Shown here: in pieces, positions 15,805 to 22,474 of the stretch
Position numbering within the stretch: the stretch's first letter is position 1
Layout of the letters: the number at the start of each line of letters is the position of its first letter
Assembly (NCBI GenBank): GCA_015063335.1
Contig: SVUH01000021.1
Coordinates: 1 to 26,337, forward strand
DNA from: Oscillospiraceae bacterium
GTDB taxonomy: Bacteria > Bacillota_A > Clostridia > Oscillospirales > CAG-272
DNA: 26,337 bases
Direction of reading: 5' to 3'
Translations under genes and position numbers: made by a program
Notes under the pieces: model-generated
What the model was told of the DNA's origin: nothing
Database searches by the model: none
Seen by the model: the letters and a program-made list of their open reading frames with translations, nothing else

Positions 15805-15833
15805 ATTTTACATATTAATTTTTTGCTTGACAA
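15805..15833 (-). promoter_or_regulatory. Candidate promoter of comEC overlapping the acpP -35 box
   Basis: On the minus strand TTGTCA (15833-15828), 17-nt spacer, TAAAAT (15810-15805), giving a ~70-nt leader. Its -35 hexamer shares five positions with the acpP -35 on the plus strand. Confidence 0.45.
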
Positions 15834-15855
15834 AATACCATTTTTGTAATATAAT
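15827..15855 (+). promoter_or_regulatory. Full-consensus promoter of acpP
   Basis: TTGACA (15827-15832), 17-nt spacer, TATAAT (15850-15855): both hexamers perfect. Expected start of transcription is near 15862. Confidence 0.85.
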
Positions 15856-15861
15856 GGTGCT

Positions 15862-15880
15862 GTGTGAGAAATACTCACAC
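15862..15880. promoter_or_regulatory. Inverted repeat at the acpP transcription start (operator or 5' hairpin)
   Basis: GTGTGAG, AAATA, CTCACAC: perfect 7-bp arms around 5 bases, beginning where transcription should start. It could be a repressor site or a 5'-terminal RNA stem-loop that stabilises the mRNA. Confidence 0.5.
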
Positions 15881-15915
15881 TAATAATATAACATACAACA
15901 AATCAGGAGGACGTA

Positions 15916-16140
15916 ATGTACGAACAGTTTGTTAACATTCTCGTTGATGAGCTTCAAATTGACAGAAACGAAATAACCATGGAGTCGGAGCTTTCCAATG
16001 ACCTTGGTATTAACTCTATCGAGCTTGCAGATCTCGTTATGATCTGTGAGGACAGATTCGGCATCGACATAGATGACGATGAGATCCGCGGCTTCACCAC
16101 AGTCGGTGACGTTGTAAACTATCTTGAAAAGAAGAACTGA
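15916..16140 (+). CDS. acpP: Acyl carrier protein
   Basis: The 74-residue acidic four-helix protein carries acyl chains on a phosphopantetheine arm attached to Ser34 in DLGINSIELADLVM. The serine motif reads NSIE rather than the common DSLD/DSLE, but the flanking helix II pattern is intact. The C-terminal block GIDIDDDEIRGFTTVGDVVNYL is typical of fatty-acid ACPs. AGGAGG lies five bases before the ATG. It is transcribed alone, from a perfect consensus promoter to a strong terminator (16146-16175), without fab genes beside it. It could therefore be the housekeeping ACP or a second, specialised ACP; sequence alone does not settle this. Confidence 0.92.
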   Translation: MYEQFVNILVDELQIDRNEITMESELSNDLGINSIELADLVMICEDRFGIDIDDDEIRGFTTVGDVVNYLEKKN

Positions 16141-16145
16141 ATATA

Positions 16146-16175
16146 AACGAACTGCCTTTTGGCAGTTCGTTTTTT
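16146..16175 (+). terminator. Terminator of acpP
   Basis: An 11-bp stem, AACGAACTGCC with GGCAGTTCGTT, a TTTT loop and a following T run. It also lies just past the convergent response-regulator gene and may serve both. Confidence 0.9.
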
Positions 16176-16187
16176 CGTTTAATTCAC

Positions 16188-16799
16188 TCACTTTAAAAGC
16201 CTTAGGCTCGTTCTGTACCCCTTGCCGCGTTCGGTAATTATAAGCTTTCTCCCAAGCGGGCCGTCAAGCTTCCGTCTTAGGTGACAGATATATACGTCGG
16301 AAATATTTCCGTCGTCAGCGCCAAGCAGCGCCATGATCCGCTCTCTTGAAACGATCTCTCCATCGGAATCACAAAGCTCCTGCAAGAGTGCCATCTCATG
16401 CCGCGAAAGCTTTACGTAATGATTGTTTACCACGACGGTATTTGCATCAATAACGCTTACCGTGTCGGCATCTCTGTACTTATTCTGACTCTCGGCATTA
16501 GACACGTTACAAAACGACTCGCAAAGCCTCGATATATCTGAAAGTCTGCAAGGCCATGAAAGCATACTTCCCTTGCCGTCTATTTGAGTGCCGTATCTTT
16601 GAGATAAAGCGACGATCGGAACGGAAATATCGGTAATTCCCGAGGTTACTGTATCCACGTCTACAATAACAAAATCGAATAATTCAAATGAATTAGCCGC
16701 ATTTGTATAGATATTCACCTCATATCCAAAAAGCTCAAGCTCCGGGGTAATAAAATCCTTTACAGCAGGATCGAGCGTGATTATTGCTGCCTTTTTCAT
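16188..16799 (-). CDS. Atypical OmpR/PhoB-type response regulator with a degenerate receiver
   Basis: The 203-residue product has a C-terminal winged helix of the OmpR/PhoB type (about 112-203): a beta strand VIDANTVVVNNHYVKLSRHE, then EIVSRERIM, the recognition helix in SDVYICHLRRKL, and a wing ITERGKGYRTS. The N-terminal part is receiver-like but only ~90 residues instead of ~120. Acidic residues Asp47/Asp49 occur in FVIVDVDTV, and the conserved KPF is replaced by WPC (residues ~83-85). Phosphorylation is therefore doubtful. No histidine kinase is nearby. The ATG at 16799 is chosen because GGAGG lies seven bases upstream; it begins 2 bases after the dusB stop, so the two are an operon. Confidence 0.85.
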   Translation of the reverse strand: MKKAAIITLDPAVKDFITPELELFGYEVNIYTNAANSFELFDFVIVDVDTVTSGITDISVPIVALSQRYGTQIDGKGSMLSWPCRLSDISRLCESFCNVSNAESQNKYRDADTVSVIDANTVVVNNHYVKLSRHEMALLQELCDSDGEIVSRERIMALLGADDGNISDVYICHLRRKLDGPLGRKLIITERGKGYRTSLRLLK

Positions 16800-16801
16800 T
16801 C

Positions 16802-17830
16802 TCACTCCTCCGCTTTTGCATTAACTATCAAGCGTTCAACGATCTCTTTTATCTGATGTGACGTTGTTGCAGTCATCAGCTCAGCGCGCGCTTTGTTGGA
16901 GTCACGCACTCCGCTTACGTACCACGCCATGTGCTTTTTCGCCTCGGCAACTCCCGTTCTCTCGCCCTTCTCTGTTATCATTTCGTCAAGCTGACCGAGC
17001 GCTACGCGCATACGCGACTCGAAATCAGGATAATCAAATTCTTCTCCGCAAAGAGCTGCGGAAATTTCAGAAAATATCCAAGGATTGCCCTCGGCACCTC
17101 TGCCGACCATTATTCCGTCGCAGCCCGTCTTGTTTATCATTTCAAGCGCGTCAGCAGCACTTCGCACGTCACCGTTTCCTACTACGGGAATGCTGACGGC
17201 TTTTTTTGTTTTTTCTATAACCGACAAGTCTATTCCCGGTAAATAAAGTCTCTCTCGGGTTCTTGCATGAACGCACACCATGTCAGCGCCCGCATCCTCA
17301 AGCGCTTTGGCAAATTCAGGAGCGCAAACGCTTTTTTCATCCCATCCGGCTCTTATTTTAACCGTAACTGGAATACTCACAGCGCTCCTTACCGCCCTTA
17401 CAATATCTGCCGCCAGCTTGGGATTTTTCATAAGTGCGCTTCCCTCACCATTTGCAGTGATTTTTCTGACGGGGCAACCCATATTTATATCTATCGAGGC
17501 AGGCACAGCGCTTGAAAGGCAGCCTCGATAAGAGTTGCTCTCTATCATTTTAGCAGCCTCCGCCATAAATTCGGGCTCACTGCCGAATATCTGCACCGCC
17601 ATCGGCATCTCCTCGAGCTTTACGCGAGCAAGCGCCGCCGTGGCACTTTTTTCACTTATTTTTTTACTCCTTTGCTCATAGCAAAGTGCTTTTGCGCACA
17701 CCATTTCGCTGACTGTAAATTCAGCACCAAGCCTCTTACAAAGAAGTCGGAAGGTGCTGTCAGTAACACCCGCCATAGGCGCTAACATCAGTCCGTTCGG
17801 TAAATTATATTTTCCTAAAATAATACTCAT
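16802..17830 (-). CDS. dusB: tRNA-dihydrouridine synthase (DusB-type)
   Basis: An FMN- and NADPH-dependent enzyme that reduces uridines in the tRNA D-loop. The 342-residue TIM-barrel protein shows LAPMAGVTDSTFR (16-28), the catalytic cysteine Cys119 in DINMGCPVRKI, and TVKIRAGWD. It also has VHARTRERLY, VVGNGDVRSA and the phosphate-binding MVGRGAEGNPWIF, which are standard DusB hallmarks. The start ATG is preceded by AGAGAGA. Upstream, TTGTAA (17882-17877) and TATTTA (17858-17853) at 18-nt spacing form only a weak promoter candidate. It is followed after 2 bases by the response-regulator gene, an unusual partner for a tRNA-modification gene. Confidence 0.95.
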   Translation of the reverse strand: MSIILGKYNLPNGLMLAPMAGVTDSTFRLLCKRLGAEFTVSEMVCAKALCYEQRSKKISEKSATAALARVKLEEMPMAVQIFGSEPEFMAEAAKMIESNSYRGCLSSAVPASIDINMGCPVRKITANGEGSALMKNPKLAADIVRAVRSAVSIPVTVKIRAGWDEKSVCAPEFAKALEDAGADMVCVHARTRERLYLPGIDLSVIEKTKKAVSIPVVGNGDVRSAADALEMINKTGCDGIMVGRGAEGNPWIFSEISAALCGEEFDYPDFESRMRVALGQLDEMITEKGERTGVAEAKKHMAWYVSGVRDSNKARAELMTATTSHQIKEIVERLIVNAKAEE

Positions 17831-17878
17831 AAAAATCTCTCTGAAAATTCGGTAAATATGTGTTGAACACGCACGATT

Positions 17879-17904
17879 ACAACGATTTTTACAAAAAACG
17901 TTGT
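17879..17904. repeat. Inverted repeat upstream of dusB
   Basis: ACAACG and CGTTGT, with an inner TTTTT/AAAAA pairing, form a 26-base dyad about 50 bases upstream of dusB. On the plus strand it is followed by CTTTTT but no plus-strand gene ends there, so an operator is as likely as a terminator. Confidence 0.35.
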
Positions 17905-17936
17905 CTTTTTCACTGCTTTTTGTCGAACGAATCTCG

Positions 17937-17965
17937 TTGACAGAATTACCAAAATATGGTAATAT
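17937..17965 (+). promoter_or_regulatory. Promoter of the leucine-rich-repeat protein gene with overlapping dyad
   Basis: TTGACA (17937-17942), 17-nt spacer, TAATAT (17960-17965). A 19-bp dyad, ATTACC-7 bases-GGTAAT (17945-17963), fills the spacer and covers most of the -10, the classical place for a repressor site. Confidence 0.65.
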
Positions 17966-17998
17966 TTGAATACAAGTTAAAAATCAAGGAGTTAAAAA

Positions 17999-18802
17999 AT
18001 GAAAATGTTAGAAACGATCAAAAACGACCCCAAAAAGAAATCTGTTGTTATCGGAATGCTAGCGACTTTGATACTTATCGCAATAATTGCAAGCTGTATA
18101 ATAGTGAGCTTCAGCCGAAAAGCTTCCGAGGGTGCGGGCGACGGCAAAGACTCTGTGGAAACGCCCGACACCGACAGCAACATCGCCGTATTCAACCCCA
18201 TAGAAGATACCGAAAGCACCGAATCCGTGCAAACCGAAAAAACCGAGGAGCCCGATGATACGCTTCCGCCTGTTGACGTAAGCGGAATAAATGGACTTAA
18301 TTACGTAAGCCTTGGAAACGGCACCTGTGCTATCGACGGAATAGGAACGTGCACGCTTACACAAATTGAAATCCCTACGTATAGCCCATCCGGTGACAAG
18401 GTAGTAAAGATTGCAGACGGCGCGTTCGAGGGCTGTAAAAATATAGTCAGCATAAGCATTCCCGCGAGCGTTCGCACCATAGGTGCGGGAGCGTTCAGAG
18501 GATGCAGATCGCTTGCAGAGATAAGCGTTTCGGGCGACAACCCGATCTACTCCTCCGCTGACGGTGTTCTCTTTTCCGAGGATAAGTCCGTTCTTATTTG
18601 CATTCCTATGAATATTTCCACAACGTCTTATCTGTTAAGCACCGACGTTCGGGCAATTGCCGCCTTTGCATTTGAGGAGGGCAGCAAGATAACGAGCATA
18701 TTGTACGAAGGAAGCGTAAGCGATTTCCAAAAGATCGAGGTTCTTGAGGGCAACGATTATTTCAAAAAAATATCGATCACCTTAAATTACGTTCCGGGAT
18801 AA
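17999..18802 (+). CDS. Membrane-anchored BspA-type leucine-rich-repeat protein
   Basis: The 267-residue product has a short basic cytoplasmic N-terminus, one membrane segment (residues 15-38) with no clear cleavage site, and a Thr/Glu/Asp/Pro-rich linker (about 40-92). An extracellular region follows with BspA-type repeats: KIADGAFEGCKNIVSISIP, TIGAGAFRGCRSLAEISV, a less regular NPIYSSADGVLFSEDKSVL module, and AIAAFAFEEGSKITSILY. Such repeats in gut Firmicutes are linked to protein or surface binding, but the partner here is unknown. AAGGAG precedes the ATG. It is a single-gene transcript with its own promoter and a terminator shared with the convergent mrp gene. Family and topology are clear; function is not. 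Confidence 0.85.
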   Translation: MKMLETIKNDPKKKSVVIGMLATLILIAIIASCIIVSFSRKASEGAGDGKDSVETPDTDSNIAVFNPIEDTESTESVQTEKTEEPDDTLPPVDVSGINGLNYVSLGNGTCAIDGIGTCTLTQIEIPTYSPSGDKVVKIADGAFEGCKNIVSISIPASVRTIGAGAFRGCRSLAEISVSGDNPIYSSADGVLFSEDKSVLICIPMNISTTSYLLSTDVRAIAAFAFEEGSKITSILYEGSVSDFQKIEVLEGNDYFKKISITLNYVPG

Positions 18803-18806
18803 TGAC

Positions 18807-18848
18807 GATAGGGGCGGCCGCATATTCTGCGACTGCCCCGATCTTTTT
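18807..18848. terminator. Terminator between the LRR gene and mrp
   Basis: GGGGC/GCCCC and CGCA/TGCG stems, with a small internal loop, followed by TTTTT on the plus strand; it overlaps the mrp stop codon on the other strand. Confidence 0.7.
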
Positions 18849-19683
18849 ACATCTTCTTCTGCGTTCTGTTAACAAGTATCTCTGCGGCACGATCGAGATA
18901 ATCGTTATTCATCATCTCTATCCAACCCTTATCAACGAGGGCAGAAAGCTTCGAGTCCATAGGAATTCTTCCAAGCAGGTCGTAACCGAACTTCTCTGCA
19001 ATTGCGTCAATATGGCTGTCGCCGAAAACCTTTATCTCCTTACCGCAATCAGGACACTTAGCGTAGCTCATGTTCTCCACGATACCGTAAACCGGAACGT
19101 CCATCATAGCAGCCATGTTAGCGGCCTTTTCAACTATCATAGAAACAAGCTCCTGAGGACTGCTTACGATAACTATACCGTCTATCGGAATAGACTGGAA
19201 TACCGTAAGCGGAACGTCGCCCGTTCCGGGAGGACAGTCGATAAACATGTAGTCAATGTCGTGCCAGATGGTGTCCGTCCAGAACTGCTTTACCGCGCCT
19301 GCGATAACGGGGCCACGCCAAATTACGGGCTTCGTTTCGTCGTCAAGCATAAGATTTATTGACATAATATCAATTCCCGATGTGGTACTTGGGGGTATCA
19401 TTCCCTTGTCGTCGCCCTCAACGGACGCCTTAAGTCCGAATGACTTGGGAATAGACGGGCCCGTTACGTCCGCGTCAAGTATCGCGGTCTTGTATCCGAG
19501 TCTTTGCATATTGACTGCAAGCATCGAGGTAACGAGAGACTTTCCAACTCCGCCCTTTCCGCTGACAACTGCGATTATGTGTTTAACGCTGCTCAGCTCG
19601 TGTGCAGGCTCTGTGAGAGATTTTTTGTCCTTTGAAGAACAGTTCGAAGAGCACGTCGAGCAGTTATGAGTACATTCTGACAT
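18847..19683 (-). CDS. mrp: Mrp/Nbp35-family Fe-S cluster carrier ATPase
   Basis: A cytoplasmic P-loop ATPase of the ParA/MinD superfamily that holds and transfers 4Fe-4S clusters. The 278-residue product has an N-terminal cysteine-rich tail (Cys4, 8, 11, 15) as in Nbp35-type members. It also has the deviant Walker A SGKGGVGKS (41-49), switch I LDADVTGPS, FIDCPPGTGD, and the cluster-bridging CPDC motif in NMSYAKCPDCGKE. The start at 19683 is chosen because it begins with the cysteine tail and has AAAGGA upstream; a further in-frame ATG at 19755 overlaps the promoter -35 box and is not credible. Single-gene unit with promoter at 19727-19755. Confidence 0.93.
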   Translation of the reverse strand: MSECTHNCSTCSSNCSSKDKKSLTEPAHELSSVKHIIAVVSGKGGVGKSLVTSMLAVNMQRLGYKTAILDADVTGPSIPKSFGLKASVEGDDKGMIPPSTTSGIDIMSINLMLDDETKPVIWRGPVIAGAVKQFWTDTIWHDIDYMFIDCPPGTGDVPLTVFQSIPIDGIVIVSSPQELVSMIVEKAANMAAMMDVPVYGIVENMSYAKCPDCGKEIKVFGDSHIDAIAEKFGYDLLGRIPMDSKLSALVDKGWIEMMNNDYLDRAAEILVNRTQKKM

Positions 19684-19726
19684 ATTTAAATTCCTTTCAT
19701 TTTGAAAAAATAACCCAGCACATCCT

Positions 19727-19755
19727 ATTATACACCTTTTTTTTAATAAATTCAA
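19727..19755 (-). promoter_or_regulatory. Promoter of mrp
   Basis: On the minus strand TTGAAT (19755-19750), 17-nt spacer, TATAAT (19732-19727). Confidence 0.65.
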
Positions 19756-19827
19756 GTATATTATTAATTTTATAAGCGAAAATAATTTTAATTTTCTAAG
19801 ATTTTCAGAAAAAATTTTGCAAGCCTA

Positions 19828-19856
19828 TTGAAAAAATTGCCAAAAGGTTGTATAAT
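19828..19856 (+). promoter_or_regulatory. Promoter of gpmI
   Basis: TTGAAA (19828-19833), 17-nt spacer, TATAAT (19851-19856), with a ~30-nt leader carrying GGAGGT ahead of the ATG at 19894. Confidence 0.75.
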
Positions 19857-19893
19857 ATTTAAGATTGATATAAAATATTTTTTGGAGGTCATT

Positions 19894-21552
19894 ATGGCAC
19901 AAACACTTAAAAAGCTTTCTAATTTTGACGGTGTGCAGGGTCCTGTCCTTACAATAGTTATGGACGGCGTAGGTCTTGCTCCCGAATCCGCTGCAAACGC
20001 GGTCGCTACCGCATATACCCCCACATTGGACATGCTTATGGCAAATTATCCCATGGTCTCTCTTAAGGCTCACGGCACTGCGGTAGGTCTTCCCTCCGAC
20101 GACGACATGGGTAACTCCGAGGTCGGACACAACGCTCTTGGTGCGGGACAGGTATTCGCACAGGGCGCAAAGCTCGTTTCTCAGTCTATTGAGAGCGGCA
20201 AGATGTTTGCATCCGACACGTGGGGAGAGATCGTTGCAAACGTAAAGAACAACGATTCTACCCTTCATTTCCTTGGTCTTTTCTCCGACGGAAACGTTCA
20301 CTCCCACATCGATCACCTCAAGGCTATGATCGTTCGTGCTAAAGAAGAAGGAATTAAGAGCGTAAGAGTACACACTCTTATCGACGGACGCGACGTTGGC
20401 GAGACGAGCGCACTTGACTACGTTATTCCCTTTGAAGCATTTATGTCCGAGCTTCGCGGCGCTGACTTTGACGTAAAGATCGCATCGGGCGGCGGAAGAA
20501 TGAAGATAACCATGGACAGATACGAGGCTGATTGGTCTATGGTCGAGCGCGGTTGGCAGACTCACGTTCTCGGCGAGGGCAGAAAGTTTGCGTCCGCTGA
20601 GGAAGCTATCAACGCTTACCGCGAGGAATACAAGGTAATTGACCAGGATCTGCCCCCCTTCGTTATCGCAGAGGACGGCACGCCCGTAGGTACTGTTGAG
20701 GACGGAGACAGCGTTATCTTCTACAATTTCAGAGGTGACCGCTCAATTGAGATCTCCAAGGCGTTTGATGCAGCTGAGGGTGACTTCGATAAATTTGACA
20801 GAGTTCGCGTTCCCAAGGTCGTATACGCAGGTATGCTCGAATATGACGGCGACCTCCACATTCCCAATAAGTATCTCGTTTCTCCTCCCGAAATTACCAA
20901 CACCATGAGCGAGTACCTCACTATCACCGGTGTTAGCCAGCTCGCTATTTCCGAAACACAGAAGTACGGTCACGTAACTTACTTCTGGAACGGTAACCGC
21001 TCCGGTAAATTCTCCGAGGAGCTTGAGACTTATATCGAGATCCCCTCGGACGTTGTTCCCTTTGAGCAGCGCCCCTGGATGAAGTGCGCGGAGATAACCG
21101 ATAAGCTTATTGAGTGCATCGAAAGCGGAAATTACAAGTATCTGCGCGTTAACTTCCCCAACGGTGACATGGTAGGTCACACCGGCTCTCTCCTTGCTAC
21201 CAGATGCTCCATGGAGGCACTTGATCTTCAGCTTGCAAGAATACTTGCGGCTCTTGACAAGGTAGGCGGCGTTGCACTTATTACCGCTGACCACGGAAAC
21301 GCTGACGAGATGTACGAGATGGACAAAAAGACGGGTGCGCCCAAGGCTGACAAGAACGGCAAGTTCAAGGCAAAGACCAGCCACACGCTCAACCCCGTTC
21401 CCTGCATCATTTACGACAACGTTACTTCTCACAAGTACAAGATGAAGAAGGACGAGGGCAACTTCGGTCTTTCCAACGTAGCGGCTACTATGGTTAACCT
21501 TCTCGGTTACGAAGCTCCTTCTATGTGGGATGAAAGCATAATTAAATTCTAA
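19894..21552 (+). CDS. gpmI: Cofactor-independent phosphoglycerate mutase
   Basis: Interconverts 3- and 2-phosphoglycerate in glycolysis using two Mn ions and no bisphosphoglycerate. Seen: Asp24 in IVMDGVGLAP, nucleophile Ser75 in GNSEVGHNALGAGQ, HSHIDHLKAM, VHTLIDGRD, FYNFRGDRS, NFPNGDMVGHTG and the metal ligands in ITADHGNADEM and TSHTLNPVP. At 552 residues it is about 40 longer than the common ~510. Part of the excess is a charged insert between ADEM and TSHT (GAPKADKNGKFKAK). The ATG at 19894 has GGAGGT five bases upstream; an in-frame ATG at 19828 overlaps the -35 box and is rejected. Codon use is strongly biased, as expected of a highly expressed glycolytic gene. Monocistronic. Confidence 0.97.
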   Translation: MAQTLKKLSNFDGVQGPVLTIVMDGVGLAPESAANAVATAYTPTLDMLMANYPMVSLKAHGTAVGLPSDDDMGNSEVGHNALGAGQVFAQGAKLVSQSIESGKMFASDTWGEIVANVKNNDSTLHFLGLFSDGNVHSHIDHLKAMIVRAKEEGIKSVRVHTLIDGRDVGETSALDYVIPFEAFMSELRGADFDVKIASGGGRMKITMDRYEADWSMVERGWQTHVLGEGRKFASAEEAINAYREEYKVIDQDLPPFVIAEDGTPVGTVEDGDSVIFYNFRGDRSIEISKAFDAAEGDFDKFDRVRVPKVVYAGMLEYDGDLHIPNKYLVSPPEITNTMSEYLTITGVSQLAISETQKYGHVTYFWNGNRSGKFSEELETYIEIPSDVVPFEQRPWMKCAEITDKLIECIESGNYKYLRVNFPNGDMVGHTGSLLATRCSMEALDLQLARILAALDKVGGVALITADHGNADEMYEMDKKTGAPKADKNGKFKAKTSHTLNPVPCIIYDNVTSHKYKMKKDEGNFGLSNVAATMVNLLGYEAPSMWDESIIKF

Positions 21553-21564
21553 TCAAAACAATAT

Positions 21565-21606
21565 ACCCCCGACAGTCTGCATGCGGACTGTCGGGGGTGC
21601 TTTTAT
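21565..21606 (+). terminator. Terminator of gpmI
   Basis: A perfect 13-bp stem, ACCCCCGACAGTC with GACTGTCGGGGGT, and then GCTTTTATTT. It abuts the tatD stop codon on the other strand and may serve both genes. Confidence 0.9.
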
Positions 21607-22427
21607 TTAATACCGAAAAGCGTTTTAGCGTTATTTCTTGTTATTTCTACGATCTCCTTATAGGACTTATTTTTTATTTCAGCAAGTCTTTGCGCGGTAA
21701 GTGCCATAAGTCCCGAATGATTCAGCTGTCCTCTGTATGGGTGAGGTGCAAGATAAGGACAATCGGTTTCGATAAGTATCCTATCAAGCGTTATTACCTC
21801 GGCAGCCTCAACAGCCTTTCTCGCGTTTTTGAACGTAAGAACACCCGAAAATGATATATACCAACCCCGCTTTACAAGCTCTGTCGCCATTTCGGGGCTT
21901 CCGCTGAAGCTATGGAAAACTCCGCGTACGTTCTTATACTTTATAACGGTTTCGAAACAATCTCCGTGAGCATCTCTGTCGTGAATAATAACAGGCAAAT
22001 CAAGTGCCTCTGCTATTTCGAGCTGCTTTTCAAAGCAATATATCTGCAAATTCTTATCAAAGCCCTCGTAGTGATAGTCAAGTCCTATCTCTCCAAGAGC
22101 CACTATTTTGTTCTGCTGTCGCTTCTCTTTTGAATTGATAAGCTCATGCAGCGCGTCAAGCTCTTCATCGTAGGTGTCCTTACAGTACAGCATCTCCTCG
22201 GGATGTATTCCGGCAGCTACATACATTCCCTGGTATTTTGCCGCTTGTTCTATACAAACAAGACTGTTCTTCTTGTTAGTACCGACATTTATAACACCCG
22301 AAAAGCCTTTTCCAAATACGTTATTTTGAAGTATTTCATCGGCTCTGTCCTCAAATCGAATATCAAAATAATGCGCGTGTGAGTCAAAGAGCCCGGTACA
22401 ATCTAAATTATCAAGTATATCTGTCAT
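21603..22427 (-). CDS. tatD: TatD-family metal-dependent DNase
   Basis: A TIM-barrel metal hydrolase; characterised members are 3'-5' exonucleases acting on DNA and also RNA ends. Seen in the 274-residue product: DSHAH (His17/His19), the glutamate in ALGEIGLDYH, VIIHDRDAH, FHSFSG and the C-terminal IETDCPYLAPHPYRG, giving the full set of two-metal ligands. The start at 22427 has GGAG six bases upstream; an in-frame ATG at 22469 lies in a hairpin. It follows metG in the same direction 47 bases downstream, the classic metG-tatD pairing of Firmicutes, with a hairpin between them that could reduce its expression. Confidence 0.94.
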   Translation of the reverse strand: MTDILDNLDCTGLFDSHAHYFDIRFEDRADEILQNNVFGKGFSGVINVGTNKKNSLVCIEQAAKYQGMYVAAGIHPEEMLYCKDTYDEELDALHELINSKEKRQQNKIVALGEIGLDYHYEGFDKNLQIYCFEKQLEIAEALDLPVIIHDRDAHGDCFETVIKYKNVRGVFHSFSGSPEMATELVKRGWYISFSGVLTFKNARKAVEAAEVITLDRILIETDCPYLAPHPYRGQLNHSGLMALTAQRLAEIKNKSYKEIVEITRNNAKTLFGIK

Positions 22428-22442
22428 GTTTTCTCCAAGAAA

Positions 22443-22467
22443 GGGGACCGCCGCAAGGTCAGTCCCC
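22443..22467 (-). terminator. Hairpin between metG and tatD (attenuator candidate)
   Basis: GGGGAC and GTCCCC pair around a partly paired 13-base middle, followed by TTTCTT on the minus strand. The U run is interrupted, so partial termination is the best reading. Confidence 0.5.
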
Positions 22468-22474
22468 ATTTCAG

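Noticed and set aside
19828..19893. Upstream ATG giving gpmI 22 extra residues
   Set aside because: It overlaps the -35 box of the gpmI promoter, and the extension is not part of the family; the ATG at 19894 has GGAGGT in place.
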